Source: CAZETJ01 sp964514575
GTDB taxonomy: Bacteria; Patescibacteriota; Saccharimonadia; Saccharimonadales; UBA10212
Assembly: GCA_964514575.1 (NCBI GenBank)
Contig: CAZETJ010000016.1
Span: 1 to 15,193, forward strand
Direction of reading: 5' to 3'
DNA length: 15,193 nt
In this document: piece after piece, positions 6,492 through 12,960 of the stretch
Layout of the letters: each line of letters opens with the position of its first letter
How positions within the stretch are numbered: position 1 is the stretch's first letter
The notes under the pieces: model-generated
What the model was told of the DNA's origin: nothing
The model's input: only the letters and a program-made list of their open reading frames with translations
Databases searched by the model: none
Translations under genes and position numbers: made by a program

Positions 6492-7586
6492 CTACCGATT
6501 TATAGATTCGAACACTTTGAGTATGTTTTGATACTGGAGGTTTGTTTGATAGGTATCTAGACTCAAGGTTTGGTTAACCGCCGAAGAGGCTCCTTGGGCA
6601 ATCAAGTTAGCAGAGAGTGTTATATTATTAACTCCATTTAATCCCGATGGATCTAGAAGACCTAACGAGCACCCGCTGCTATCATTGGTAGTCGCAACAG
6701 TTAAACCGGTAACTTGGTTCCGCAGCCCGGGTGCTACAAGCAAAAGGCTTTGGTTCCCGTATTTTCCAGACAGGCTTGAACCGGATATAGATTCACACGG
6801 CGCACTACCTAAAAAATTCTGATAAACTTCGGTGGCTTTGCCCCGACTAAACTCTAAGGCAAAGTAGTAACCATTAGCTACAGGTGAATCAATCTCTATC
6901 GCTTCTTGGCTGGCCGAATCTGTATTAGGACCAGCCTTAATAGCCCAGTCGTTCGGATATTTAAAGTTAAAGGTAACGTATTTTGACGAATAGGTTTTCC
7001 AACCAGCGTAAGGGTCGGCTGTAGTTGAGCTAGTCGCGGATGGAGTAATGACTGGCGCAGTTGCGGCAACTGGTTGCTTGAAGACATGGAATGGCAGATG
7101 CGAAGCGCCTTTAACAACACCAGCATCAACTAATAAATAAAGGGCAATGATAACAGCCAGCAAAAAGCCAATAAGCCAGGCTAACTTGCGCATACCGCGA
7201 CGCGGCCGCTTGGGCGCCGGTTCTTTGGCGCCAGAAAATAGCGGATGGGCGTCGATCTTCGGCTGAAGCTCGCCGAACTTCGGGACATCGCCAGGCCTTG
7301 GCGGCGATGTTATGGCGCCAGTCATTTGAACATTGGAAGGCCTTGCCGGCTGAGAGGTTGTAGGCTCTGGTGAGATTGGTGCCGCCATGACAGGTGCTAT
7401 GGGTGCTTCGGACGGTTTTGGCGGTTCTGGTGCGGGCTGTGCGGGTACAGCCGCTGCAGTCGGGGCTGGCGCGTCGCCGTCGGTGATAGTAATTCTCTTG
7501 CCAATTGGCGCGGCTGGCTCGGGCGGAGAAGCCATTGGCTGACCAGGATTGATGACAGTCGGCTGAACTATGTTATCTTCAGGCAT
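6492..7586 (-). CDS. membrane-anchored protein with PsbP/DcrB-like extracellular domain
   Basis: A 364-residue type II membrane protein. Residues 1-110 are a disordered Pro/Ala-rich cytoplasmic part. KRPRRGMRK (126-134) precedes one membrane helix at about 135-153. An outer linker rich in Ala/Thr/Ser leads to a folded domain (about 195-364) that opens with YVTFNFKYPNDW, the start typical of PsbP/DcrB/LpqN-like domains. Two cysteines (in SAPCES and SSGCSL) may pair. Function is unknown; such domains are common on surface proteins of small-genome bacteria. The ATG follows the tpiA stop codon directly (CTAGATG), and its AAGGAG ribosome site lies inside the end of tpiA, so the two genes are translationally linked. 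It is followed 16 bp later by the helicase gene. Confidence 0.8.
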   Translation of the reverse strand: MPEDNIVQPTVINPGQPMASPPEPAAPIGKRITITDGDAPAPTAAAVPAQPAPEPPKPSEAPIAPVMAAPISPEPTTSQPARPSNVQMTGAITSPPRPGDVPKFGELQPKIDAHPLFSGAKEPAPKRPRRGMRKLAWLIGFLLAVIIALYLLVDAGVVKGASHLPFHVFKQPVAATAPVITPSATSSTTADPYAGWKTYSSKYVTFNFKYPNDWAIKAGPNTDSASQEAIEIDSPVANGYYFALEFSRGKATEVYQNFLGSAPCESISGSSLSGKYGNQSLLLVAPGLRNQVTGLTVATTNDSSGCSLGLLDPSGLNGVNNITLSANLIAQGASSAVNQTLSLDTYQTNLQYQNILKVFESINR

Positions 7587-8366
7587 CTAGATATCTCCTT
7601 CATCGCGCTGCCAGCGATGGGCTGAATTTACAATCGCAGTGAATGATTCGTAGTTGATGCTAGCACCGCCGACCAGAAAACCGTTGATACCCGGAATATT
7701 TAAAAAACCGTGAATCACATCAGCCGTTACACTGCCGCCGTAAAGCACTCTTATGCCTTTGGCCACTTTGTCGCCAAAAATATGCTCAACGTAAGTCCGA
7801 ATATAATCTACAGCCGCGCGGACTTGATCGGGCTTGGCAATATCGCCGGTTCCGATGGCCCAGACCGGTTCGTAGGCTATTACCAGCTGACGGACTTCGC
7901 CGGCCGTTAAGTTGGACAAAGCGCTCATCAACTGATCGTGTAAAACCTGCTTGGTTTCGCCTTCTTCTCTTTCTTGCTTGGTCTCGCCAACACATAAAAT
8001 CGGCGTGATCTCATTACGCACGGCCGCGGCTAGCTTGTCGCGAACCATTGGCAGGTCTTCGTGAAAAATATGTCGCCGCTCGCTATGGCCGACAATGACG
8101 TAATGGACTAGGTCTCGCAGCATCGTGAAGCTGACCTCGCCCGTATATGCACCCTCGTCTTTTTGATAGGCGTTCTGGGCTGCTAAGCGAAACTTACGGC
8201 GATCAACTTGGATGGATAACGGCTGCAGCACCAGCATACTGGGCGCTAAAACTACTTCAATGTCTTTATGGATAGGGATGCGTTCTTCCAGCCGGTGCAC
8301 GAGTAAGCTAGACTGAGACGCGTTGAGATGCATCTTCCAATTGCCGACAATCAGGATTTTCTTCAT
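7587..8366 (-). CDS. tpiA: triosephosphate isomerase
   Basis: Interconverts dihydroxyacetone phosphate and glyceraldehyde 3-phosphate in glycolysis. The protein (259 residues from the preferred ATG) is a complete TIM barrel: GNWKMHLN with the substrate Lys, VGHSERR with the catalytic His, AYEPVWAIGTG with the catalytic Glu and the start of mobile loop 6, and LYGGSV plus GFLVGGASI for the phosphate site. I chose the ATG at 8366 because the family begins MKKxxIVGNWKM. A TTG at 8378, four residues earlier and preceded by AAAGG, is a real alternative. The gene follows pgk by about 35 bp on the same strand and abuts the next gene, giving a pgk-tpiA glycolytic operon. Confidence 0.97.
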   Translation of the reverse strand: MKKILIVGNWKMHLNASQSSLLVHRLEERIPIHKDIEVVLAPSMLVLQPLSIQVDRRKFRLAAQNAYQKDEGAYTGEVSFTMLRDLVHYVIVGHSERRHIFHEDLPMVRDKLAAAVRNEITPILCVGETKQEREEGETKQVLHDQLMSALSNLTAGEVRQLVIAYEPVWAIGTGDIAKPDQVRAAVDYIRTYVEHIFGDKVAKGIRVLYGGSVTADVIHGFLNIPGINGFLVGGASINYESFTAIVNSAHRWQRDEGDI

Positions 8367-8400
8367 TTCCCCACTCAAAAACCTTTAAGCTTATTGTACA

Positions 8401-9699
8401 TTATTTCTTCTCTAGCGCCTCTATACCTGGCAGCTTGTGGCCGGCCATAAGTTCCAGGCTGGAGCTGCCGCCGGTTGAGACGTGGTTAAAATCAGAGACT
8501 AAGTCTTTGGATTGAACCCAGGCCGCCGTGTCGCCGCCGCCAACAATCGAAAACGGCTTGTGGGCGTGTTGATTGCTAGCACCGATGATAGCCTGGACAA
8601 CCGTGCGCGTGCCGTGACCGAATGGCGCTTCTGCTCCGGCGATGCCGGGAACCTCGGCCATGCCTAGCGTGCCACTCCAGATAGCTGTACGGCTGAGCTT
8701 AATAGCACCGGCAATCTGGGCCGCACTGGCTGGACCAATATCTAGAATCTGCTCGCCGGCCGCTAAGCTGAAAGCTCGAATCGGCGGTTTTTTAGGATAA
8801 TACATAGAACCGGCCAAACCGTTGCCCACTAGATCAACGACTCGGGTCGGAGCATGACCATTGCTGCGTGTAGAAACTACCGCGTCAACTGGCACAAGAA
8901 AATTAAAAGCCCGATTTTTCTCCGCTTTACGAGCCTGGGCTAGAACTTGCCGGGCAAGGTCCAGGCTTGAAGAATCTATCAGGCTGGCGCCAACCTTAAT
9001 GCCTTCGACGACCAGAAAATCGTTAGCTAGCGCGCCGCCAACAGCTACACAGTCGGCTAAATCTATGAATCTCTTAATAACGTCTATTTTGTCGGCAATT
9101 TTGGCACCGCCTATCACTGCTGTCAGCGGACGCTCCGGTTTGGCCATAGCCTGCGTAATGACATCGACTTCATGAGCCAGCAGTAGGCCGCCAACCGATG
9201 GCAGAAATTTAGTTATGGCTTCGGTGCTGGCATGCGCCCGGTGAACTACGCCGAAGCCATCCTGAACGAAGATATCGGGAGTCACCGCGCTGATGATCGC
9301 TTCAGCGAAGGCCGGATCATTTTTTTCTTCTTCTGGGTGAAAGCGTAAATTCTCTAAAACTAGCACCCCGCCGGCTGGCAGCTCAGCTACAGCTTGGCTA
9401 GCCTTTTCGCCTACACAATCCTGCGCAAACTGAACCGATTTGCCCAAAAGTTCGCCCAGCCGCTTAGCCACCGGTCGAAGCGACAGATCTGCCTCAGTGC
9501 CTTTGGGCCGGCCAAGGTGTGAAATTATAACCAAATTTTTGGCGCCGTGTTTAAGGATGTAGTTAATAGTTGAAAGCGACTCTCGGAGTCGGAAATCGTC
9601 CTCAATCCGCCCACCCTTGGTCGGCACGTTGTAATCAGCCCTCAGCAAAACACGCTTGCCTCGAAGCTCTACGTCTTGAATTATTTTAAAGCCCACCAT
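8401..9699 (-). CDS. pgk: phosphoglycerate kinase
   Basis: Transfers phosphate from 1,3-bisphosphoglycerate to ADP, the first ATP-yielding step of glycolysis. Recognisable blocks are KRVLLRADYNVP and ISHLGRPKG (substrate-binding N-domain), VLVLENLRFHPEEEKN, DIFVQDGFGVVHRAHAS, VGGLLLAHEV and AVIGGAKIADKI. In the C-domain are the nucleotide-binding VGGGDTAAW and HVSTGGSSSLELMAG. The normal STGGGA glycine loop reads STGGSS. The ATG at 9699 gives 432 residues, somewhat longer than the usual 390-400. A GTG at 9732 would add eleven non-conserved residues. AAGGAA overlaps the spacing region of the chosen ATG. No strong promoter was found; transcription may come through from the tRNA genes upstream. 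Confidence 0.96.
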   Translation of the reverse strand: MVGFKIIQDVELRGKRVLLRADYNVPTKGGRIEDDFRLRESLSTINYILKHGAKNLVIISHLGRPKGTEADLSLRPVAKRLGELLGKSVQFAQDCVGEKASQAVAELPAGGVLVLENLRFHPEEEKNDPAFAEAIISAVTPDIFVQDGFGVVHRAHASTEAITKFLPSVGGLLLAHEVDVITQAMAKPERPLTAVIGGAKIADKIDVIKRFIDLADCVAVGGALANDFLVVEGIKVGASLIDSSSLDLARQVLAQARKAEKNRAFNFLVPVDAVVSTRSNGHAPTRVVDLVGNGLAGSMYYPKKPPIRAFSLAAGEQILDIGPASAAQIAGAIKLSRTAIWSGTLGMAEVPGIAGAEAPFGHGTRTVVQAIIGASNQHAHKPFSIVGGGDTAAWVQSKDLVSDFNHVSTGGSSSLELMAGHKLPGIEALEKK

Positions 9700-9792
9700 T
9701 TCCTTATTACAGTTTACTAGAAACTTCACCACTTAGCCTATGCGGCTTAAAACCACTACTGATTGCTATTCCCGAGCGATGCATTTTATAAC

Positions 9793-9846
9793 TGGTGACC
9801 CCAAGGGGAATCGAACCCCTCTTGCCGGGATGAAAACCCGGTGTCC
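9793..9846 (-). pseudogene. tRNA-Glu(UUC) 3' part with replaced 5' half
   Basis: On the minus strand the sequence from GGACACC through the anticodon arm (CCGGG-TTTTCAT-CCCGG, anticodon TTC), the T arm (AGGGG-TTCGATT-CCCCT) and the acceptor strand TGGGGTC-ACCA is a perfect 3' half of a tRNA-Glu. It differs from the intact copy at 9938 by compensated changes in both stems, so it derives from a once functional isodecoder. The matching 5' strand GACCCCA and the D arm are absent. In their place 9847-9920 is unrelated structured sequence, closed by GGCTAA (near 9916) and TTAGCC (near 9853), with a CTCC-ACCA-GGAG hairpin inside. It is either a broken tRNA or an RNA that has borrowed a tRNA-like end. 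Confidence 0.7.
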
Positions 9847-9937
9847 TTCGTCAGGCTAAAGCTACAGTTTCCGCTTAGCTCCACCAGGAGACAAAGCTCC
9901 CACTTTCACTTAGCCTTCCTCCAAAATCAATAACGCA

Positions 9938-10012
9938 TGGTGATCCCAAGGAGAATCGAACTCCTATTGCCAGGATGAAAACCTGGTGTCCTAACCGTTA
10001 GACGATGGGACC
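9938..10012 (-). tRNA. tRNA-Glu(UUC)
   Basis: A complete cloverleaf of 75 nt with encoded CCA. Acceptor GGTCCCA pairs with TGGGATC. The D arm is GTCT/GGAC around AACGGTTA. The anticodon arm is CCAGG-TTTTCAT-CCTGG with TTC anticodon, and the T arm carries TTCGATT. It reads GAA/GAG codons. The partial second tRNA-Glu lies downstream in the same orientation. A weak TTGAAC lies upstream at the right distance, but no good -10 was seen. Confidence 0.95.
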
Positions 10013-10064
10013 GCACGACAGTCCTAACAGATAGAAGTTTATCAGAACTACGGTTCAAAGGCAC

Positions 10065-10114
10065 CAAAAATCCCTCGAGTCTCTTGTCCACCACAAAAAG
10101 ACTGTCGAGGGATT
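10065..10114 (-). terminator. intrinsic terminator of the LPNTG-protein gene
   Basis: A 10-bp stem AATCCCTCGA (10069-10078) with TCGAGGGATT (10105-10114), extended inside by GTCT/AGAC, is followed on the minus strand by TTTTTGG. It lies about 110 bp after the stop codon of the surface-protein gene and separates it from the tRNA genes. T-runs on the other side mean it might work in both directions. Confidence 0.7.
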
Positions 10115-10222
10115 AATGGTTTTTAGATTTTTTGTTTAAGAGCGGTCAGTCACGATTACTCTTTAGGACTAAACCCACCCTAGCACAATTTTGGCTTTTG
10201 GGCAAGGCTTGTCCACAGGGTC

Positions 10223-11035
10223 TTAGGAGCGGCGGCGGCGGGCTACAAAGTAGTGGCCGGCCGTACCGACAGCAGACGCACCGGCAAAAATGCCTAGAAT
10301 GTCGCCAGCGCCAGTGTTCGGCAAAGTTTTGGTAGTAGTAGTGACGGGTGGTGTAGGTGTGGTAGGTACGTGAACTATAGCTGTGAATGTAATGACAGCG
10401 GAGTAGTTAAAGCAACCATGCCAATCACCCACATTTGAAGTCCAACTATTGGTACCACTGAAGGTTACGTTGGGCAAGGTGTTGGTAACGTAGTCACCTA
10501 CTCCGTTTGGACGGTAAGTAACCATTACTGGCGAGCTAGTGTCTAGGGCTACCGTAAATGGAGTACCGGCAGTCAGATCAACTGTGTCAGTCACGTAGTT
10601 TGGGTTGGCGTTGCTGGCTGTAATTTGAGCGCCAGCTTCCTGAGTGGTACGAGCCGCACCGGTAGGCAACAGCACCAATATGGTAGTGTTGTGAGCCGTA
10701 GCAGCCGTAGCGCCAATGGTGTTAGGGTTGGCATTGTTGTGAACGTAAACGCGCATTTCTACACGCTCACCATCACGTACGGGCACGCTATCTTGGTAGC
10801 CACCGGGACTGGTAATGGCAGCGTCTTTGGCGTCAAAGAAAGCCCGCTCATCACCGTAGTTAGGAGCATTAGTGAACGAGTTGAAAACAACGTAGTTAGC
10901 TCCTGGGCAGTTAGTGGGCGTAATGCACTGGAATGTTGGACGGCTTGCGGGCGTGTAGCCAGCAAATACCGCAGTTGGGAAGATGGCTAGTGCGAACACA
11001 GACATCAAACCAGCTAAAGCAAGTTTAAAACGCAT
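10223..11035 (-). CDS. LPxTG (LPNTG) sortase-anchored surface protein
   Basis: A 270-residue secreted protein. Residues 1-25 are a Sec signal peptide (basic MRFK, hydrophobic core, cleavage near VFA-G). The mature part is rich in Asn, Thr, Val and Ala and looks like a beta-sandwich, with VPVRDGERVEMRVYVHNNANP resembling conserved-repeat (DUF11-type) extracellular domains. A Thr/Pro stalk (about 220-237) leads to a full cell-wall sorting signal: LPNTG at 238-242, a hydrophobic stretch and the RRRRS tail. Sortase would cut between T and G and join it to peptidoglycan; no sortase gene is in the window. AAAGGAG lies 7 bases before the ATG. One arm of the 27-bp inverted repeat (11081-11107) lies in its upstream region. 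Its binding partner is unknown. Confidence 0.88.
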   Translation of the reverse strand: MRFKLALAGLMSVFALAIFPTAVFAGYTPASRPTFQCITPTNCPGANYVVFNSFTNAPNYGDERAFFDAKDAAITSPGGYQDSVPVRDGERVEMRVYVHNNANPNTIGATAATAHNTTILVLLPTGAARTTQEAGAQITASNANPNYVTDTVDLTAGTPFTVALDTSSPVMVTYRPNGVGDYVTNTLPNVTFSGTNSWTSNVGDWHGCFNYSAVITFTAIVHVPTTPTPPVTTTTKTLPNTGAGDILGIFAGASAVGTAGHYFVARRRRS

Positions 11036-11080
11036 GGGATTCTCCTTTCTGGAAAAAACCTTGATTAAATTTAGTAGTTA

Positions 11081-11107
11081 CAAACTAGATAGTTATTCGA
11101 CTTTAAG
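11081..11107 (+). repeat. left arm of 27-bp inverted repeat
   Basis: CAAACTAGATAGTTAT, two bases TC, then GACTTTAAG. The same sequence occurs on the opposite strand at 12671-12697 with only the two middle bases changed (GG), so 25 of 27 positions match. The flanking bases differ. The pair encloses the GC-rich secreted-protein gene. Confidence 0.8.
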
Positions 11108-11118
11108 AGTTAGGAGAA

Positions 11119-11168
11119 GGCTGCCGATGTCTCGATCCGCGTATAACGCGGAGAGTCAATCGGCAGCC
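11119..11168. other. long compound hairpin
   Basis: A 10-bp perfect outer stem, GGCTGCCGAT (11119-11128) with ATCGGCAGCC (11159-11168), encloses a second hairpin TCCGCGTATAACGCGGA. It lies between the terminator-like hairpin at 11171 and the left repeat arm. It may stabilise or terminate transcripts, or be part of an element boundary. Confidence 0.6.
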
Positions 11169-11170
11169 TA

Positions 11171-11197
11171 GGGGCGCTCACTTTGGGTGAGCGCCCC
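11171..11197 (-). terminator. GC-rich hairpin behind the secreted-protein gene
   Basis: GGGGCGCTCAC (11171-11181) and GTGAGCGCCCC (11187-11197) form a perfect 11-bp stem with a five-base loop, 17 bp after the stop codon. No T-run follows on the minus strand, so it may be a 3'-end stabiliser or a weak terminator working with the compound hairpin next to it. Confidence 0.5.
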
Positions 11198-11214
11198 CGA
11201 CTACCTTTGTTCTT

Positions 11215-12483
11215 TTACGTGCAGTGATCGAACTGATCGATGTGACCGATGGTGCCGTCGGACTTGGTGCAGAGCTGGCCGCCGGAGCTGCCAGATCCAC
11301 CAGAGCTAGTGCCGCCACCAGAACCTGTAGTGCCGCTACCGGCACCCGGAGTTCCGTTCTTCGGCGCCGGAGGCGTCGGAGTTGAAGGCGGCGGAGGCGT
11401 GTTTGGCACTTCCTGGTTCTTGAAGCTGATCCAAGCACCGGTGGGCGTGCAGTTGACCGTCTGGTCCTTGTTGGTCCCAGAGGCCGGCTGCCAGCCAGGC
11501 ACATCGTGCTCGACTGACCGAACCGTGCTCCCCACCGTGCACTGCCCGGCGATGACATAGTCCTTGCCCGGATCGGGGTTGTACACCACGTTCGGGAACG
11601 ACTTGCCGTCGCTGGTTGTGGTATCGAAGTGGAACGTGTTCGTCGGGCAACCGCCAGCGAGCTGGCTGTCGTCCGCGGCCACACAGGACTTGCCGATGTA
11701 GATCGGCGCCGTCGGCTGTATAGGCGACGGGCCGCACCTGAGAGTGAGGACGGCCTTGACCTTGATGTCGGTTTGCACCTTGATCCAGATCTTGGCAGCG
11801 CCCTGCACCTGTCCGTACGTCCGACCGTAGATGACCCCCTTAACGGTGACGACCAGCGAGCCAGTCACCACCTGTCCTGACGGACAAGTAATGCTCGCCT
11901 GCTTCACGACCTTGCGGTTGATCGGCAGGACGACGCCCACATGGATCGGCTTCCACGGGATAGGAATCACGTGGAACATCCGAAGGTTCCCGCAGCGCAC
12001 CATCACATAGGCGATGCGATGTGTACGGATGTTGATGACCGCCACGACCTTCACGGCCTGGCTGCCACCGTGGTCGGCCATAGGAACGACCGAACCGTTG
12101 ATGTCCGCAGCAGAATTGGACGAGCCGAAGGGCGCGTGCGCCCTGTAGCCATCCGCCTTGTAGTTGTGCGGGTTGAACGACGCGTCGCCGGTCTGCTGAG
12201 CCAGAGCCTGCCCGTAGAGCGGGTTCTGCTCGGCATAGTTGACGACCTCGCTAGCGGCATGGGCCGCGTTATGCGAGTCAATGCCGCTGGGGATGAACCG
12301 GAAAAGGTCTCCGGTAGCGGTCGGTTGCTGAGCTGCGTCCGATCCGAGAAACGTCTGAACGCTCATCGGGTTGGCGTGAGCCGAGCTCACTGGCGTGCCG
12401 AAGCCGCCAGCGAAGACGATCGCAAGACCCAAGATCACCAGGAGGGTGATCAAGAGCCGCGACTTTCTACTTGGGGCCTTCAT
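11215..12483 (-). CDS. GC-rich secreted protein with Gly/Ser linker and Cys-containing tail, unknown function
   Basis: I do not recognise the family. From the ATG at 12483 the product is 422 residues. This start is chosen because GGGAGGTG precedes it and a signal peptide begins there; an upstream in-frame start at 12561 has neither. The signal peptide is MKAPSRKSRLL plus a hydrophobic core, with cleavage near AHA-N (37). The middle contains AVINIRTHRIAYVMVRCGNLRM and a Val/Lys-rich beta-like segment (KGVIYGRTYGQVQGAAKIWIKV). Then comes a Cys-containing domain (about 265-365), a Pro-rich stretch, a long Gly/Ser/Thr linker and a final 20-residue tail with two cysteines (LCTKSDG...DHCT). There is no LPxTG and no C-terminal membrane helix. 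Codon third positions are much richer in G/C than in neighbouring genes, which suggests transfer. It has its own promoter with a leader of about 360 nt. Confidence 0.78.
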   Translation of the reverse strand: MKAPSRKSRLLITLLVILGLAIVFAGGFGTPVSSAHANPMSVQTFLGSDAAQQPTATGDLFRFIPSGIDSHNAAHAASEVVNYAEQNPLYGQALAQQTGDASFNPHNYKADGYRAHAPFGSSNSAADINGSVVPMADHGGSQAVKVVAVINIRTHRIAYVMVRCGNLRMFHVIPIPWKPIHVGVVLPINRKVVKQASITCPSGQVVTGSLVVTVKGVIYGRTYGQVQGAAKIWIKVQTDIKVKAVLTLRCGPSPIQPTAPIYIGKSCVAADDSQLAGGCPTNTFHFDTTTSDGKSFPNVVYNPDPGKDYVIAGQCTVGSTVRSVEHDVPGWQPASGTNKDQTVNCTPTGAWISFKNQEVPNTPPPPSTPTPPAPKNGTPGAGSGTTGSGGGTSSGGSGSSGGQLCTKSDGTIGHIDQFDHCT

Positions 12484-12670
12484 CTGAGCACCTCCCTGGT
12501 GATCAGTGGGTTTACCGGCGAGGCCTACGCCGATCCTTTCCAAGACGGATAGGGTACCCAAGCGGCAGTAACCGCCTCGATACCCTATCTGTCAAATAGG
12601 TCGGGAGAAAATTAAGAACTTGGTAGTCGATTATGGGACGAACCGCTGTCGCTGTAAAAGCGCCAACGAA

Positions 12671-12697
12671 CTTAAAGTCCCATAACTATCTAGTTTG
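12671..12697 (-). repeat. right arm of 27-bp inverted repeat
   Basis: Read on the minus strand: CAAACTAGATAGTTAT, GG, GACTTTAAG. It is the inverted partner of 11081-11107. It overlaps the stop codon of the short leader ORF and the first strand of the TTATGGGAC stem. Confidence 0.8.
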
Positions 12698-12716
12698 CGA
12701 ATATCGAACAAATCAT
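12690..12716 (-). CDS. possible 8-codon leader peptide (MICSIFAN)
   Basis: AAAGGA lies six to seven bases before an ATG that opens eight codons ending in TAG, just ahead of the TTATGGGAC/GTCCCATAA stem. Short translated ORFs in this position often set attenuation by ribosome stalling. There is no run of one amino acid to suggest what would be sensed. A chance ORF of this size is common, so confidence is low. Confidence 0.25.
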   Translation of the reverse strand: MICSIFAN

Positions 12717-12848
12717 ATTTTGTCCTTTCACAAACTTTCAAATTGTTAAGGTTACTCCTCTGCCGGCCACAGGTATAAAGGCTAGAGTCTCTACTCTGCC
12801 CTCCCTAGTGGTTCGTACACCTCATCGCCATATAGCGAGGATACGATT

Positions 12849-12877
12849 ACTCTAACACAAGCATAATAATATGTCAA
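12849..12877 (-). promoter_or_regulatory. strong sigma70 promoter for the secreted-protein gene
   Basis: On the minus strand a perfect TTGACA (12877-12872) is followed by a 17-bp spacer and TAGAGT (12854-12849), with TGT directly in front giving an extended -10. Transcription would start near 12842. Confidence 0.75.
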
Positions 12878-12934
12878 GAGTTTTATGTGCGCTTAACACC
12901 TTTGTAGGAATTCTTACAATTATTTTTGAGGTAT

Positions 12935-12960
12935 TAGAAAAGCCTCCCGAAGGAGGCTTT
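12935..12960 (-). terminator. intrinsic terminator of the large non-coding RNA
   Basis: AAAGCCTCC (12939-12947) and GGAGGCTTT (12952-12960) form a perfect 9-bp stem with a four-base loop (TTCG on the minus strand). On the minus strand the stem ends in TTTTC, the normal form of an intrinsic terminator. Confidence 0.85.

Larger units (their letters stand above)
12484..12842 (-). promoter_or_regulatory. long structured mRNA leader of the secreted-protein gene
   Basis: The promoter at 12849-12877 predicts a leader of about 360 nt. In transcript order it holds a CCTC/GAGG hairpin (about 12820-12840), an AGAGT-AGAG-ACTCT hairpin (about 12784-12797), a possible 8-codon ORF (12716-12690), stem TTATGGGAC/GTCCCATAA (12631-12639 with 12677-12685), a 13-bp compound stem (12544-12556 with 12581-12593), a CGGCG/CGCCG hairpin, and CACC/GGTG (12489-12492 with 12498-12501) around the Shine-Dalgarno. 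No known riboswitch consensus was recognised. The arrangement suggests attenuation or translational control. Confidence 0.5.

Noticed and set aside
11178..12281. Several long ORFs on both strands inside the secreted-protein gene
   Set aside because: They are alternative frames of one GC-rich gene. Only the 12483-11215 frame has a Shine-Dalgarno, a signal peptide and sensible composition.
11107..12697. Integron attC sites
   Set aside because: The compound hairpins recall attC folding, but the required GTTRRRY/RYYYAAC end boxes are not present at their bases and no integron integrase is visible.
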